A stretch of 64,000 nucleotides of DNA from Croceitalea dokdonensis DOKDO 023 (GCF_001306415.1 NZ_LDJX01000002.1:310001-374000), one strand, 5' to 3'; positions 39,189-46,639 are shown, counted from the first letter of the stretch. Numbers and translations are program-made. The notes: generated from the sequence alone by a model not told the origin.

Positions 39189-39366
39189 CCCATTGTGCAT
39201 TTTGATGAAAATTCGTCAATTCGAGTGATTTTTTGATACGAAGTATCGGAAAATAGTATCGAGAATCAGAATTTTAGCAATGAAACCTTGTTCTCGATAC
39301 TTTTCTTCCAGAAAAAACCCGAACTGACGGTTTTAAATCTAAAAAGCATTCAAAATGCACAACGGG
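39189..39366. mobile_element. 178-bp MITE-like palindromic element, copy 1
   Basis: Starts CCCATTGTGCATTTTGA and ends with its near-perfect inverse (TCAAAATGCACAACGGG), one mismatch in 17. Inside, a second inverted pair (TTCGTCAATTCGAGT against ACCCGAACTGACGG) and an inner stem (AGTATCGAGAA/TTCTCGATACT) make nearly the whole element a long cruciform. No ORF. A second copy at 53821-53998 is the same length and differs at only a handful of positions. No clear target duplication flanks this copy. Confidence 0.8.
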
Positions 39367-39449
39367 TTTTCCCACCATTTTTCAATTAAGTTTGTTGACC
39401 AATTTAATGCAATTCAAAGTTAATCGGGTCGTAAGCAACGAGATTGTGT

Positions 39450-40658
39450 TTACAATATTTTGTAGCCTATTCTAAAATTTATATTGGAATCGTCAACTGG
39501 AACTCCGTTTGAAACATTTTCAGGAAACATCTTATTACTGAAAACGCGTGCCTCTGCAAATATCTTCTTATAAGCCAAACCAAATCCAATAAATTCTGAC
39601 CCACCATTTCTAAGGAAATTTTCGTCAATTCTTGATACATCTAGTGTTATTGAAAAATCAGAGACATATTCTACAGTTATTCCCGCACTTACAATTAAGT
39701 TTAAGTTTTTAATTGTTGGAATATAGCCCCTTGCACCAATTGACCAGGAATTATTATTGTAAGAAAGGGCGGCCACCTGAGTAATTTCTGCTATTGAAGT
39801 TTGGAGTACAACTGATTCAGAGACTTGAGATTTAATGGTGTAGCCAGAAAATATTCCCAATTTCTGGTTAAGAACCAACAGTTCCAACTCAGCTCCAAAC
39901 ATTGACCGAGATATGTCATTAAAAGATGGATTTAAGGTAGCAAGATTTCTAAATTTGTAACTTACGGAGGTATTTTCTATACCTCCGTAAATAGAAAAGT
40001 TTAGCTTGACCTTGTTATTAATTTGTTCAAAATAGTTTGTTGAGGTCGAATTTATAAGAAGGTTGTACTCTGTAATTAATTTAGAGATAGATTTTCTAGA
40101 ATAAGAGAGATTAATCAACTTTTTCTTCAAGGCATCTCTATGCTCTTCAAACAAAAGACTTAATTGTTGTTTATAATGCTCATTTACACCTACTTGATTG
40201 CTCAATACAAGATATTTTTTAAAGACTAACGGTTCAAAGTTTTCGTTGGGTTTCTTGATGTAATATCTCGTGCCGTTTGAAAATTGATACTCATACAAAG
40301 AAATCTTACCATCAACTAATTTTCGAAGGGCCAAAGTCCTCCTTTCAAAAATCGGATTCTTATTGTTGGTAAGGTTATTAATGTTTTCTGAACTAATATC
40401 TAAGTTAACCTCACTTACTATAAACTTAATGTCATTACCTATACCAAACTGAGAAAGATTAGTAATTTCTATTGTTTGTTCAGATTCGTTCGGATTAGTT
40501 TTAAAGTAAACCCTTTCAGGGTTATTGATCCAATTTTGGTTTTTGATTAATCCAATTTTGTTTTCTCCATTTTTCGTAATGATATAACCATTTTCATACT
40601 GGGAATTAATTGTTTGAAAGAAAAGGAGTAGACAAGTTAGTAGGATGGTTTTTCGCAT
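39450..40658 (-). CDS. Predicted exported beta-barrel-type protein, unknown
   Basis: 402 residues with a signal peptide (about 1-19, FFQTINS|Q). The N-terminal half is beta-rich and mixed; a Lys-rich helical stretch (about 160-205) follows, and from about 215 there are alternating amphipathic strands, ending RIGYKIL. This is consistent with a small outer-membrane barrel. Codon usage is more AT-rich than the housekeeping genes, in keeping with its place inside the accessory island. No family recognised. Confidence 0.7.
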   Translation of the reverse strand: MRKTILLTCLLLFFQTINSQYENGYIITKNGENKIGLIKNQNWINNPERVYFKTNPNESEQTIEITNLSQFGIGNDIKFIVSEVNLDISSENINNLTNNKNPIFERRTLALRKLVDGKISLYEYQFSNGTRYYIKKPNENFEPLVFKKYLVLSNQVGVNEHYKQQLSLLFEEHRDALKKKLINLSYSRKSISKLITEYNLLINSTSTNYFEQINNKVKLNFSIYGGIENTSVSYKFRNLATLNPSFNDISRSMFGAELELLVLNQKLGIFSGYTIKSQVSESVVLQTSIAEITQVAALSYNNNSWSIGARGYIPTIKNLNLIVSAGITVEYVSDFSITLDVSRIDENFLRNGGSEFIGFGLAYKKIFAEARVFSNKMFPENVSNGVPVDDSNINFRIGYKIL

Positions 40659-40731
40659 AAAATGTTCAAATTAATATTGAATATAGGTTTTCAGGTTATC
40701 TTATAAAAGCTTAGATTTTGAATAGTACTAC

Positions 40732-40942
40732 GGTGCATTCAAGACCTTAACGCAACAAAAGTTGCTAATTGTTAATAGTTCAATTTAATTTTTTCTTTCC
40801 AAAGAGCCTCGTTTTTTTGAAGGCTTTTCGGAAAGAAAAAATCATGTGGTATTTTGGGCAATGACCTCCAATGGTGTTCTGTACCCCAGCACCTTTCTTG
40901 GCCTGTTGTTCAGTTTCTGTTCAATGGTTTTGAGCTGTTTTT
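40732..40942 (-). mobile_element. IS30-family 3' end, truncated copy 1
   Basis: A 211-bp segment matching 45015-45225 almost base for base. It runs from the element end (GGTGCATTCAAG) through a hairpin to the last about 32 codons of an IS30-type transposase (minus strand: LKTIEQKLNNRPRKVLGYRTPLEV). The match stops abruptly at 40942, where the next gene's stop codon begins. Only the transposase C-terminus remains, so it is inactive. Confidence 0.82.
40789..40841. terminator. Hairpin at IS30-like end, copy 1
   Basis: TTTTTTCTTTCC...GGAAAGAAAAAA arms with an inner AGCC/GGCT pair form a long, imperfect hairpin flanked by A and T tracts just after the transposase stop. It looks like a bidirectional terminator carried by the IS. 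The same structure occurs in copy 2. Confidence 0.65.
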
Positions 40943-41228
40943 AATTTTTAGTCATCCAGTCGCTAAGTGCATTTTTTGATTGTTCTGGGTCTAGTTTTAC
41001 CTCAGTAAATTTTGAAGTAAAAGTATTTGGGTCTTTAAGATACTCACTCCTCATATTCTCAATTTCTGATATCGTTAGTTTTGTATCTATCATATCAGTT
41101 GATTCGACTTTGAAACAACAGTCATAAACCCCATAACCACTTTCCCTAGTAAGGTTCAAGAATGTACTGCCTGAATCGTCTTGATATAGTATGTATTCGT
41201 AATTAGCTAGGTGTAATATATTCAGCAT
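40941..41228 (-). CDS. Hypothetical protein, small acidic; possible immunity-pair member
   Basis: 95 residues, no signal or membrane segment, starting MLNILHLANYEYILYQDDSGSTFL. It lies 4 bp after the 186-residue gene upstream, so the two are probably co-transcribed. Its stop codon falls exactly at the junction with the truncated IS30 end, so the native C-terminus could have been altered by that rearrangement. No family recognised. Its small, acidic, paired character recalls polymorphic-toxin immunity genes, a weak analogy. Confidence 0.6.
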   Translation of the reverse strand: MLNILHLANYEYILYQDDSGSTFLNLTRESGYGVYDCCFKVESTDMIDTKLTISEIENMRSEYLKDPNTFTSKFTEVKLDPEQSKNALSDWMTKN

Positions 41229-41232
41229 GGGC

Positions 41233-41790
41233 TTATTCTTCTATGAATTTAAACTGTTTACCGTAGTAAGCTGTGTTATCATATTCTCCAGTTATCCTTA
41301 TGGTCCCACTCTCGATTTTTGTTTTGATATTTTCTAATTCGCTAAAGAAATTAGGTTCTCGATTTATAAGAGTTGCCCACTTTTGTTCTTCTGTCATTGT
41401 ATTTTCAATCGAGTGGATTATCGACTTACCTTGTTCATTAAAATTAGCTACAGTATCAATTTTACTTAAGAATAGATAACCCATATTCATCCATTCGGAC
41501 AATTGAATAATCGATTCTTTAAATGGTAATTCCCTTTTACAAACTTCGGATATCAGCTGTAATAGTTCGCCTTTATGAAAATCAGAATAGTTGATATTAT
41601 TCTCGAAAATCCTTTGAACTTCGATTCGGTTACTTTTATCCTTAAAGTCAAGAGAAATTAATTCAGTATACAATTCAACTCCCAAATCAGTCTCTAAGTT
41701 TTCAAATGAATATACCCATTTCTCGAATTCATGTGCTTTGAGCTTCTTGTTTATGTAATTGGATAATATTTTACTGACTTCTAAATTCAT
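41233..41790 (-). CDS. Hypothetical protein, possible immunity-type protein
   Basis: 185 residues from ATG 41790. An ATG 21 bp upstream lies inside a boundary motif shared with other cargo modules, so it is less likely. All-helical and acidic, with an N-terminal segment LSNYINKKLKAHEFEKWVY...LYTELISLDF. I associate that pattern with small soluble proteins in toxin-immunity loci, but no named family can be given. Coupled to the 95-residue gene. No toxin gene is visible in the window. Confidence 0.6.
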   Translation of the reverse strand: MNLEVSKILSNYINKKLKAHEFEKWVYSFENLETDLGVELYTELISLDFKDKSNRIEVQRIFENNINYSDFHKGELLQLISEVCKRELPFKESIIQLSEWMNMGYLFLSKIDTVANFNEQGKSIIHSIENTMTEEQKWATLINREPNFFSELENIKTKIESGTIRITGEYDNTAYYGKQFKFIEE

Positions 41791-41817
41791 TGGCTGAGTT
41801 GCATACAACAACCAAAG

Positions 41818-42318
41818 TAACCAAATAAAATCGACAATTACGTAATTGACGCAGCAACTGTATACCCATAGCTTTTAAGAAACCAAGGTCCATAGTTGCT
41901 TTTTAGAATACCACAAGGTTGGAAAATCCACAGTGAAAGTATACGTTGGGCAAACAACAGAGTACCCTAGGACTGATTTTTGGGACAGGCACCCCGTTCA
42001 TGGGCAAGCGGAAGATAAATACCAGAGGGATAAAGCAGGTAAACAAGGTAATGCACCTACTGGCCATCGCCTGCAACCTTACGACCTACCGGCCGGCAGG
42101 AGTACCTGAAATTTGAACAGAAACGGTTAAAAAGCGAGACGGGGATGCTTGCTTTGGCAGCATTGGTGAAAATTACCTTTAAATTGCTGAACGCACCTTC
42201 CCTGAGGTATCAAAAATTGGTCTACAACTTTTGGCCGATAAGAAAAAAGCCCCGTACAAGGGATTAAATGGATTCAATTTTCTAGATTTTTAGAGCTTGT
42301 GCGACGGTGACCAGTGTT
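41818..42318 (+). pseudogene. IS1182-type transposase C-terminal remnant, copy A
   Basis: Frames broken by frameshifts still encode the DDE transposase C-terminus: FGTGTPFMGKRKINTRGI, then a VNKVMHLLAIACNL-like piece and LKFEQKRLKSETGMLALAALVK, with a stop at 42265-42267. The FGT-F-G-KIN-ANK-AYNLK pattern is that of IS1182-like transposases. Copy B at 43070-43578 matches along the whole length, including about 50 bp before the coding part and the tail GAGCTTGTGC...CCAGTGTTGG. Inactive. Confidence 0.75.
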
Positions 42319-42329
42319 GGCCACTGGCA

Positions 42330-42743
42330 TTATTTCCTAGCTAAAAATTCTTTCGCAGTCAAAACAGGAATTTTTGAGTTTTTAAAGTCTTTTTTATTCC
42401 GCGTTATAATTACATCTATTTGATTTTCCATTGCTGAATAGTACTGCAGTCCATCCTCCAAATCCGGAAAATTATCATCGCTCAAAGCTAATTCGGTAAT
42501 CTTGTCATCTAAACTCAATAATTCAACCAGCACTTTAAATTTTCTTAATATTTCCCTCGCCACTTTTGCGGATTTGAGTTTGGAAATAATATAATTTGTG
42601 TTTGCAAATGTTAAAGATGAAATAGTCAGTTCTAATTCTTTTTTGTCCGCACGAGAAAATAAATCGGCAGCTTCATCATAGAATTTATCTCTTTTTGAAA
42701 GTAAATCTATTACGATATTTGTGTCAATTAATAATCTGCTCAT
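42330..42743 (-). CDS. PIN-domain toxin (type II toxin-antitoxin)
   Basis: 137 residues of the PIN fold. Acidic metal ligands are in LLIDTNIVIDLLSKRD (Asp7, and Asp13 nearby), an internal Glu/Asp in NFPDLEDGLQYYSA, and a late Asp in VIITRNKKDFKNS. This is the VapC-like RNase arrangement in which four acidic residues hold Mg2+ to cut RNA. It overlaps the antitoxin gene by 4 bp. The module is bracketed by two IS1182-type remnants. Confidence 0.88.
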   Translation of the reverse strand: MSRLLIDTNIVIDLLSKRDKFYDEAADLFSRADKKELELTISSLTFANTNYIISKLKSAKVAREILRKFKVLVELLSLDDKITELALSDDNFPDLEDGLQYYSAMENQIDVIITRNKKDFKNSKIPVLTAKEFLARK

Positions 42744-42985
42744 TTGTATTTCTCAATAAGGTAATCAGTATAAGCATCTTTTACGTCAACATCCTCATTA
42801 AGATTAATTACTCCGCTTAAACTTTCAACTAGAGGTGTGATTTCTGTTGAACTTCTTTTCTGCTTGGTGAGCGTTGTTAAATAAGATTCGATAAGTTTCG
42901 ACAAGCTAATGTTATTCGATTTCGCATAATTCTTTGCACTTTCGATAATTGATTTGTCTAAACTCAATGTCAATTTTTTATCCAT
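42740..42985 (-). CDS. DUF6364-type antitoxin (ribbon-helix-helix-like)
   Basis: 81 residues beginning MDKKLTLSLDKSIIESAKNYAKSNNISLSKLIESYL, the short strand plus helix-turn-helix pattern of the DUF6364 antitoxins that precede PIN toxins. It should bind its own promoter and neutralise the toxin. The acidic C-terminal tail (NEDVDVKDAYTDYLIEKY) is the usual toxin-binding part. Overlaps the toxin start by 4 bp. Confidence 0.88.
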   Translation of the reverse strand: MDKKLTLSLDKSIIESAKNYAKSNNISLSKLIESYLTTLTKQKRSSTEITPLVESLSGVINLNEDVDVKDAYTDYLIEKYK

Positions 42986-43069
42986 AACATTTTTTTACGT
43001 ACAAATTTAATAAATTATTACGTAAGTTTGATTTAGTCACGGATTTTTTGGCTTGTGGCTAACACCCAA

Positions 43070-43578
43070 ATAAACCAAAAAAAAACCGACAATTACATAA
43101 GTGACGCATCAAATACATTACCATAGCTTTTAAGAAACCAAGCACCATAGTTGCCTTTCAGAATACCACAAGGGTGGAAAGTCCACAAGGAAAGTATATG
43201 TTGGTAAAACAAGAGAGTACCGTACGACCGGTTTTTGGGACAGGCACGCCGTTTATGGGCAAGTGGAAGATCAATACCAGAAGGATGAAGGAGGCAAACA
43301 AGGTGATGCGCCTCTCGGTCAGCGCCTACAACTTTAAGACCTTACGGCCGGCAGGCAGGAGTACCTGAAATTCGACCAAAAACGGGTAAAAAGCGGGGCG
43401 GGGATGCTTGCTTTGGCAGCATTGGTGAAAAGCACCTTTAAATTGCTGAACGGACCTTCCCTGAGGTATCAAAAATTGGGCTACAACTTTTGGGCCGACA
43501 AGAAAAAAGCCCCGTAAAAGGGCTTATGTTTACTCGTTCCATGGTCGGTCAGGGGCTTGTGCAAGGGTTACCATTGTT
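43070..43578 (+). pseudogene. IS1182-type transposase C-terminal remnant, copy B
   Basis: Encodes VRPVFGTGTPFMGKWKINTRRM, EANKVMRLSVSAYNF, and after a frameshift near 43353 LKFDQKRVKSGAGMLALAALVK to a stop at 43515-43517. Homologous to copy A throughout. The tail GGGCTTGTGCAAGGGTTACC at 43553-43572 probably marks the IS end or a cargo boundary. The N-terminal two-thirds of the transposase is absent, so it is not mobile by itself. Confidence 0.75.
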
Positions 43579-43593
43579 GTAGCAAGTACTTTT

Positions 43594-45021
43594 TCAGAAC
43601 AAACTGTCTGGATATTTCTCAATTTCGTTTTCAATTTGTTCTTGTTTAACTTGCTCTAATTGTTTTATTATTGATTTTGTTTCTCTGTATTCTTGTGCTT
43701 CTGGAAATTTAATAAATTCGACCTCTTTCTCATATTTCTCTTTGATAACTCGTTGTATGTCGTCAAGAGTAACTCTAAAATATTCTTTACGATAGTTTAC
43801 TTTATTTATTCTTCTATCGTCAAACTCTTTTTGCAATAAATTTTCTAATTCAGGTGCATTTTCGGTGAAGATAAGAGCGTGTAAGTCAAATCTAAATGGA
43901 ACAGAAGCATCTCCTAATTCCTTTACTCTATCCATTGGTTCAAGTCTTCTTGTCATTCCAATCTTATATATGTTCTCGCCAAATGAACCAATATTTGAAA
44001 TAATATAAACGTGTCCCGATTTTGTTTCTTGCGCTCTTGATATTGCTCTTTCTTTTGCTGCGTGTGCTTCTTGAAGATTTTTTTGAAGTTCGGCTATTTG
44101 ATTATTAAGTTTTTCAAGTTCCTCTCCACTAACAAGCCCAAGTTCTTTTTGTGCTCTTTCCAAAGCTTTTTGGTAGCGTTTTTCTTCTATTTCAGCTTCT
44201 TTTTTTGCTTTTTCAAATTCCCGTTGTGCTCTTTCTTCCTCTCTTTGTTCAAGCCTTATTGCTCTTTGTTCTTCTTTTTCCACCTGTTTTTTGTGTTCCA
44301 TCTCATAGGCTAAATGAAGTTCATCAAGTTTTAATTGCAAATACTCCTCTGTTATTTCAACATTATTTGATTTACCAAGCCTATTAATTGCCCTATATGA
44401 CTTATTTATTCTTTCTGTAAATCGCTGTACGTTATTCCATTTTACTTTTGAAATAAGAGTGTCGCATTCTCCGTTAAAAGCTCTTAACGTTAGATTGATA
44501 TAGCGACGAGTCATTACTTCTCCTTTTTTATAATTCCCATTAACGTGCCATTGAGTATAGCAAACACAAGCATCACCTTCTTTTATTAATTCCTTTTGTT
44601 TTGCTCTAATTTTTGCTAGTTCTTCTTTGTATTTATCCGAAGTATCGTAGTCAAAGATTGGTTGGTAAATTCCAAGTTCTACGAATTCAAGGTCATTTTG
44701 ATATAATTTTATATCTCTTTCTAATGCTTTATATATTGACTTCGCTTCTTTGTACTTAATATTTAGGTCTGAAGCTTTGGTTTGAATCTCGATTAGTTGT
44801 TTTTCTTCATTCTCTTGTGATTCTTTAATTTTGTGAATCTCTTTTTCAACTGATATAATGCCATTGTATCGATTCAAATCAGAATTAAGTCCAATTATTT
44901 GGACGTCTTTAAGTTTTATTTCAGATTTTAATTTCTTTTTGTTTTTGAAAAGCGCAAATATTGTCAGAACTAAAAGAAGTCCTAAAATTCCGAGAGATAA
45001 TATATATTCTAGTGGGTGCAT
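43594..45021 (-). CDS. DUF4041 / GIY-YIG (MUG113-type) protein with N-terminal membrane helix
   Basis: 475 residues: an N-terminal membrane helix (about 4-25), a coiled coil, a DUF4041 region (about 110-215, with IYQPIFDYDTSDKYKEEL and DACVCYTQWHVNGNYKKGE), a long Glu/Arg-rich coiled coil (about 225-325), and a C-terminal GIY-YIG/T5orf172-like nuclease domain (GHVYIISNIGSFGENIYKIGMTRR). DUF4041-GIY-YIG fusions occur in phages and accessory islands; the role is unsettled, with defence against foreign DNA a possibility. The start codon lies inside the adjoining IS30 end, so the native start may have been replaced. Confidence 0.82.
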   Translation of the reverse strand: MHPLEYILSLGILGLLLVLTIFALFKNKKKLKSEIKLKDVQIIGLNSDLNRYNGIISVEKEIHKIKESQENEEKQLIEIQTKASDLNIKYKEAKSIYKALERDIKLYQNDLEFVELGIYQPIFDYDTSDKYKEELAKIRAKQKELIKEGDACVCYTQWHVNGNYKKGEVMTRRYINLTLRAFNGECDTLISKVKWNNVQRFTERINKSYRAINRLGKSNNVEITEEYLQLKLDELHLAYEMEHKKQVEKEEQRAIRLEQREEERAQREFEKAKKEAEIEEKRYQKALERAQKELGLVSGEELEKLNNQIAELQKNLQEAHAAKERAISRAQETKSGHVYIISNIGSFGENIYKIGMTRRLEPMDRVKELGDASVPFRFDLHALIFTENAPELENLLQKEFDDRRINKVNYRKEYFRVTLDDIQRVIKEKYEKEVEFIKFPEAQEYRETKSIIKQLEQVKQEQIENEIEKYPDSLF

Positions 45022-45416
45022 TCAAGGCCTTAACGCAACAAACGTTGCTAATTGATTATGGTTCAATTTAATTTTTTCTTTCCAAAGAGCCTAGTTTTTT
45101 TGAAGGCTTTTCGGAAAGAAAAAATTATGTGGTGTTTTGGGAAATGACCTCCAATGGTGTTCTGTACCCCAACACCTTTCTTGGCCTGTTGTTCAGTTTT
45201 TGTTCAATGGTTTTGAGCTGTTTTTCGTTTATGGTTCCAAAGTCGGTCTTTTTGGGCAGGAAACGTCTGATGAGCCCATTGGTATTTTCGTTGGTGCCAC
45301 GCTCCCAAGACGCGTAGGGATTGGCAAAATAGATGTCCATTTTGGTTGATTCTGACAACCATTTATGGTCGGCCATTTCGGTACCGTTGTCGTAGGTCAT
45401 TGTCTTTTTGAGGATA
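45015..45416 (-). mobile_element. IS30-family transposase C-terminal remnant, copy 2
   Basis: Minus-strand frame of about 95 residues (ORF 45125-45400, extended a few codons upstream): MTYDNGTEMADHKWL, FANPYASWERGTNENTNGLIRRFLPK and NNRPRKVLGYRTPLEV. This is the DDE domain end of IS30 transposases, with the last catalytic Glu in GTNENTNG. In-frame upstream there is a stop at the junction near 45416, so the N-terminal part and the other IS end are missing. The element end at 45015-45026 overlaps the DUF4041 start. Confidence 0.88.
45072..45124. terminator. Hairpin at IS30-like end, copy 2
   Basis: Same long hairpin as in copy 1 (TTTTTTCTTTCC arms with AGCC/GGCT inside), just past the transposase stop codon and upstream of the DUF4041 gene. 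On the minus strand it could insulate that gene from transcription entering through the transposase remnant. Confidence 0.65.
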
Positions 45417-45434
45417 CATTGTTAGGCAACGTTT

Positions 45435-45734
45435 TTACTCGTTTATCCTTTTCCTTAAATCCATTCTTTCGTGCAGTATTCTCGTGATTTCTACATAACT
45501 TTTATTCATTGTTCTGTAAAATATTAGGTGTCGGTTTGCTTTAACTCCGAGAAGTTGCTTTGATATTCCTTTGTAGTTTTTTCCTAAATCTGGATTTTCC
45601 GCAATTTCCTCACAATTGGTAATTAGTTCATCGTAATATTTGTCAGCCTGTTTTTCAGACCAAACCTCAAATGTGTAATCCCAAATTTTCGATAAATCCT
45701 CGACAGCTTTGTTTGTCAGTTTATATTCAGCCAT
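45435..45734 (-). CDS. parE: ParE-type toxin (RelE/ParE superfamily)
   Basis: 99 residues with the RelE/ParE fold: YKLTNKAVEDLSKIWDYTFEVWSEKQADKYYDEL, then LGVKANRHLIFYRTMNKSYVEITRILHERMDL, the typical C-terminal strand of ParE gyrase-inhibiting toxins. It overlaps the ParD antitoxin by 8 bp. A GTTAGGCAACG stretch (45421-45431) just after its stop may be an attC-like boundary. Symbol by family. Confidence 0.9.
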   Translation of the reverse strand: MAEYKLTNKAVEDLSKIWDYTFEVWSEKQADKYYDELITNCEEIAENPDLGKNYKGISKQLLGVKANRHLIFYRTMNKSYVEITRILHERMDLRKRINE

Positions 45735-45978
45735 TCGAGTGTTTTTTCGCTTTCAAAGATTCTAAATGTTTTTTTGGGTCAAAATCGTGAGCAATTCCGC
45801 TATCGATTCCTTCTTGTATTGCATTTTTTAAAGCAATCACTTTACTTTCTTCTTCCTCTAAAAGTCTTAATCCAGCACGAATAACTTCACTGACGTTTTT
45901 AAATCTGCCTTCACTTATTCGGTTTTGAACGAATTGGTCAAAATAATTTCCGAGCGATATTGATGTGTTTTTGTTCAT
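45727..45978 (-). CDS. parD: ParD-type antitoxin
   Basis: 83 residues: SISLGNYFDQFVQNRISEGRFKNVSEVIRAGLRLLEEEE, the ribbon-helix-helix DNA-binding segment of ParD/CC2985 antitoxins, followed by a toxin-binding tail. It should repress its own promoter and neutralise ParE. The first gene of a two-gene module abutting a truncated GIY-YIG unit. Confidence 0.92.
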   Translation of the reverse strand: MNKNTSISLGNYFDQFVQNRISEGRFKNVSEVIRAGLRLLEEEESKVIALKNAIQEGIDSGIAHDFDPKKHLESLKAKKHSNG

Positions 45979-46067
45979 TTGACATAAATTTATTTAAATA
46001 TACCAAAAATTGGTATGTAAGCAAAATTTTTCTCAAATTGCACACAACGCCCAAATAAACAATCACG

Positions 46068-46253
46068 CTTGCAAGCATCGCCCCTATCCTTACATTCTTT
46101 TGAAAACACCAACTGCCAGTCTTCCGCACCTTTGGTGAAGGACCGTTTAAAGTGGTGGGCATTATGCTGGGCCAACCGTGGGGCAATCTCAGGGGTTTGC
46201 CCCACATAGTACCTGTCCATTTTTTTACTGTAAATGATGTAAAGGTGGTGCAT
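46068..46253 (-). pseudogene. GIY-YIG nuclease, 3'-truncated copy 1
   Basis: Encodes HHLYIIYSKKMDRYYVGQTPE through KECKDRGDAC, then leaves the family sequence at about 46068, where homology to copies 2 and 3 ends. The LERFIKRMKS helix, which carries the catalytic Glu, is missing, and about 26 unrelated codons follow to a stop near 45990. It is therefore an inactive remnant, cut at the junction with the ParDE module. Confidence 0.82.
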
Positions 46254-46269
46254 GGCAAGGATGTTGAAC

Positions 46270-46291
46270 AAAAAACCCCGCAACTGCGGGG
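46270..46291 (-). terminator. Terminator hairpin, repeat unit 1
   Basis: CCCCGC-AACT-GCGGGG stem (46276-46291) followed on the minus strand by TTTTTT (46270-46275). It is an exact copy of the terminator that follows tRNA-Phe, duplicated with the unit. Confidence 0.8.
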
Positions 46292-46341
46292 TTAATGTGG
46301 TGCCTCCAGCCCCGAAGCTTCGGGGGAACCAGGGACCATGT

Positions 46342-46623
46342 TTACCTTTTTGCCAGAATATCATCCAGGATGCAGGGCCTGTCCAACACCTTCTGAACAA
46401 ACTTTCGGCTTTTCATCCGTTTGATAAAACGCTCCAAATAGCAAGCATCACCCCTATCCTTACATTCTTTTGAAAACACCAACTGCCAGTCTTCCGCACC
46501 TTTGGTGAAGGACCGTTTAAAGTAGTGGGCATTGTGCTGGGCCAACCGTAGGGCAATCTCAGGGGTTTCCCCCACATAGTACCTGTCCAATTTTTTACCG
46601 TAAATGATGTAAAGGTGGTGCAT
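46342..46623 (-). CDS. Single-domain GIY-YIG nuclease, copy 2
   Basis: 93 residues from ATG 46623. The GIY-YIG signatures are LYIIYGKKLDRYYVGET (Tyr, Tyr), an Arg in IALRLAQHN, and the Glu in YLERFIKRMKS, so all catalytic positions seem intact. Similar to the YhbQ/UPF0213 group of small nucleases. A 10-codon upstream extension (from 46653) would start inside the terminator stem and is rejected. The flanking tRNA-end sequences suggest a selfish tRNA-targeting unit (inference). Confidence 0.82.
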   Translation of the reverse strand: MHHLYIIYGKKLDRYYVGETPEIALRLAQHNAHYFKRSFTKGAEDWQLVFSKECKDRGDACYLERFIKRMKSRKFVQKVLDRPCILDDILAKR

Positions 46624-46639
46624 GGCAAGGATGTTGAAC

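Noticed and set aside
40732-45416. Intact IS30 or composite transposon
   Set aside because: Only transposase C-terminal ends remain, with no second inverted end or complete transposase in either copy.
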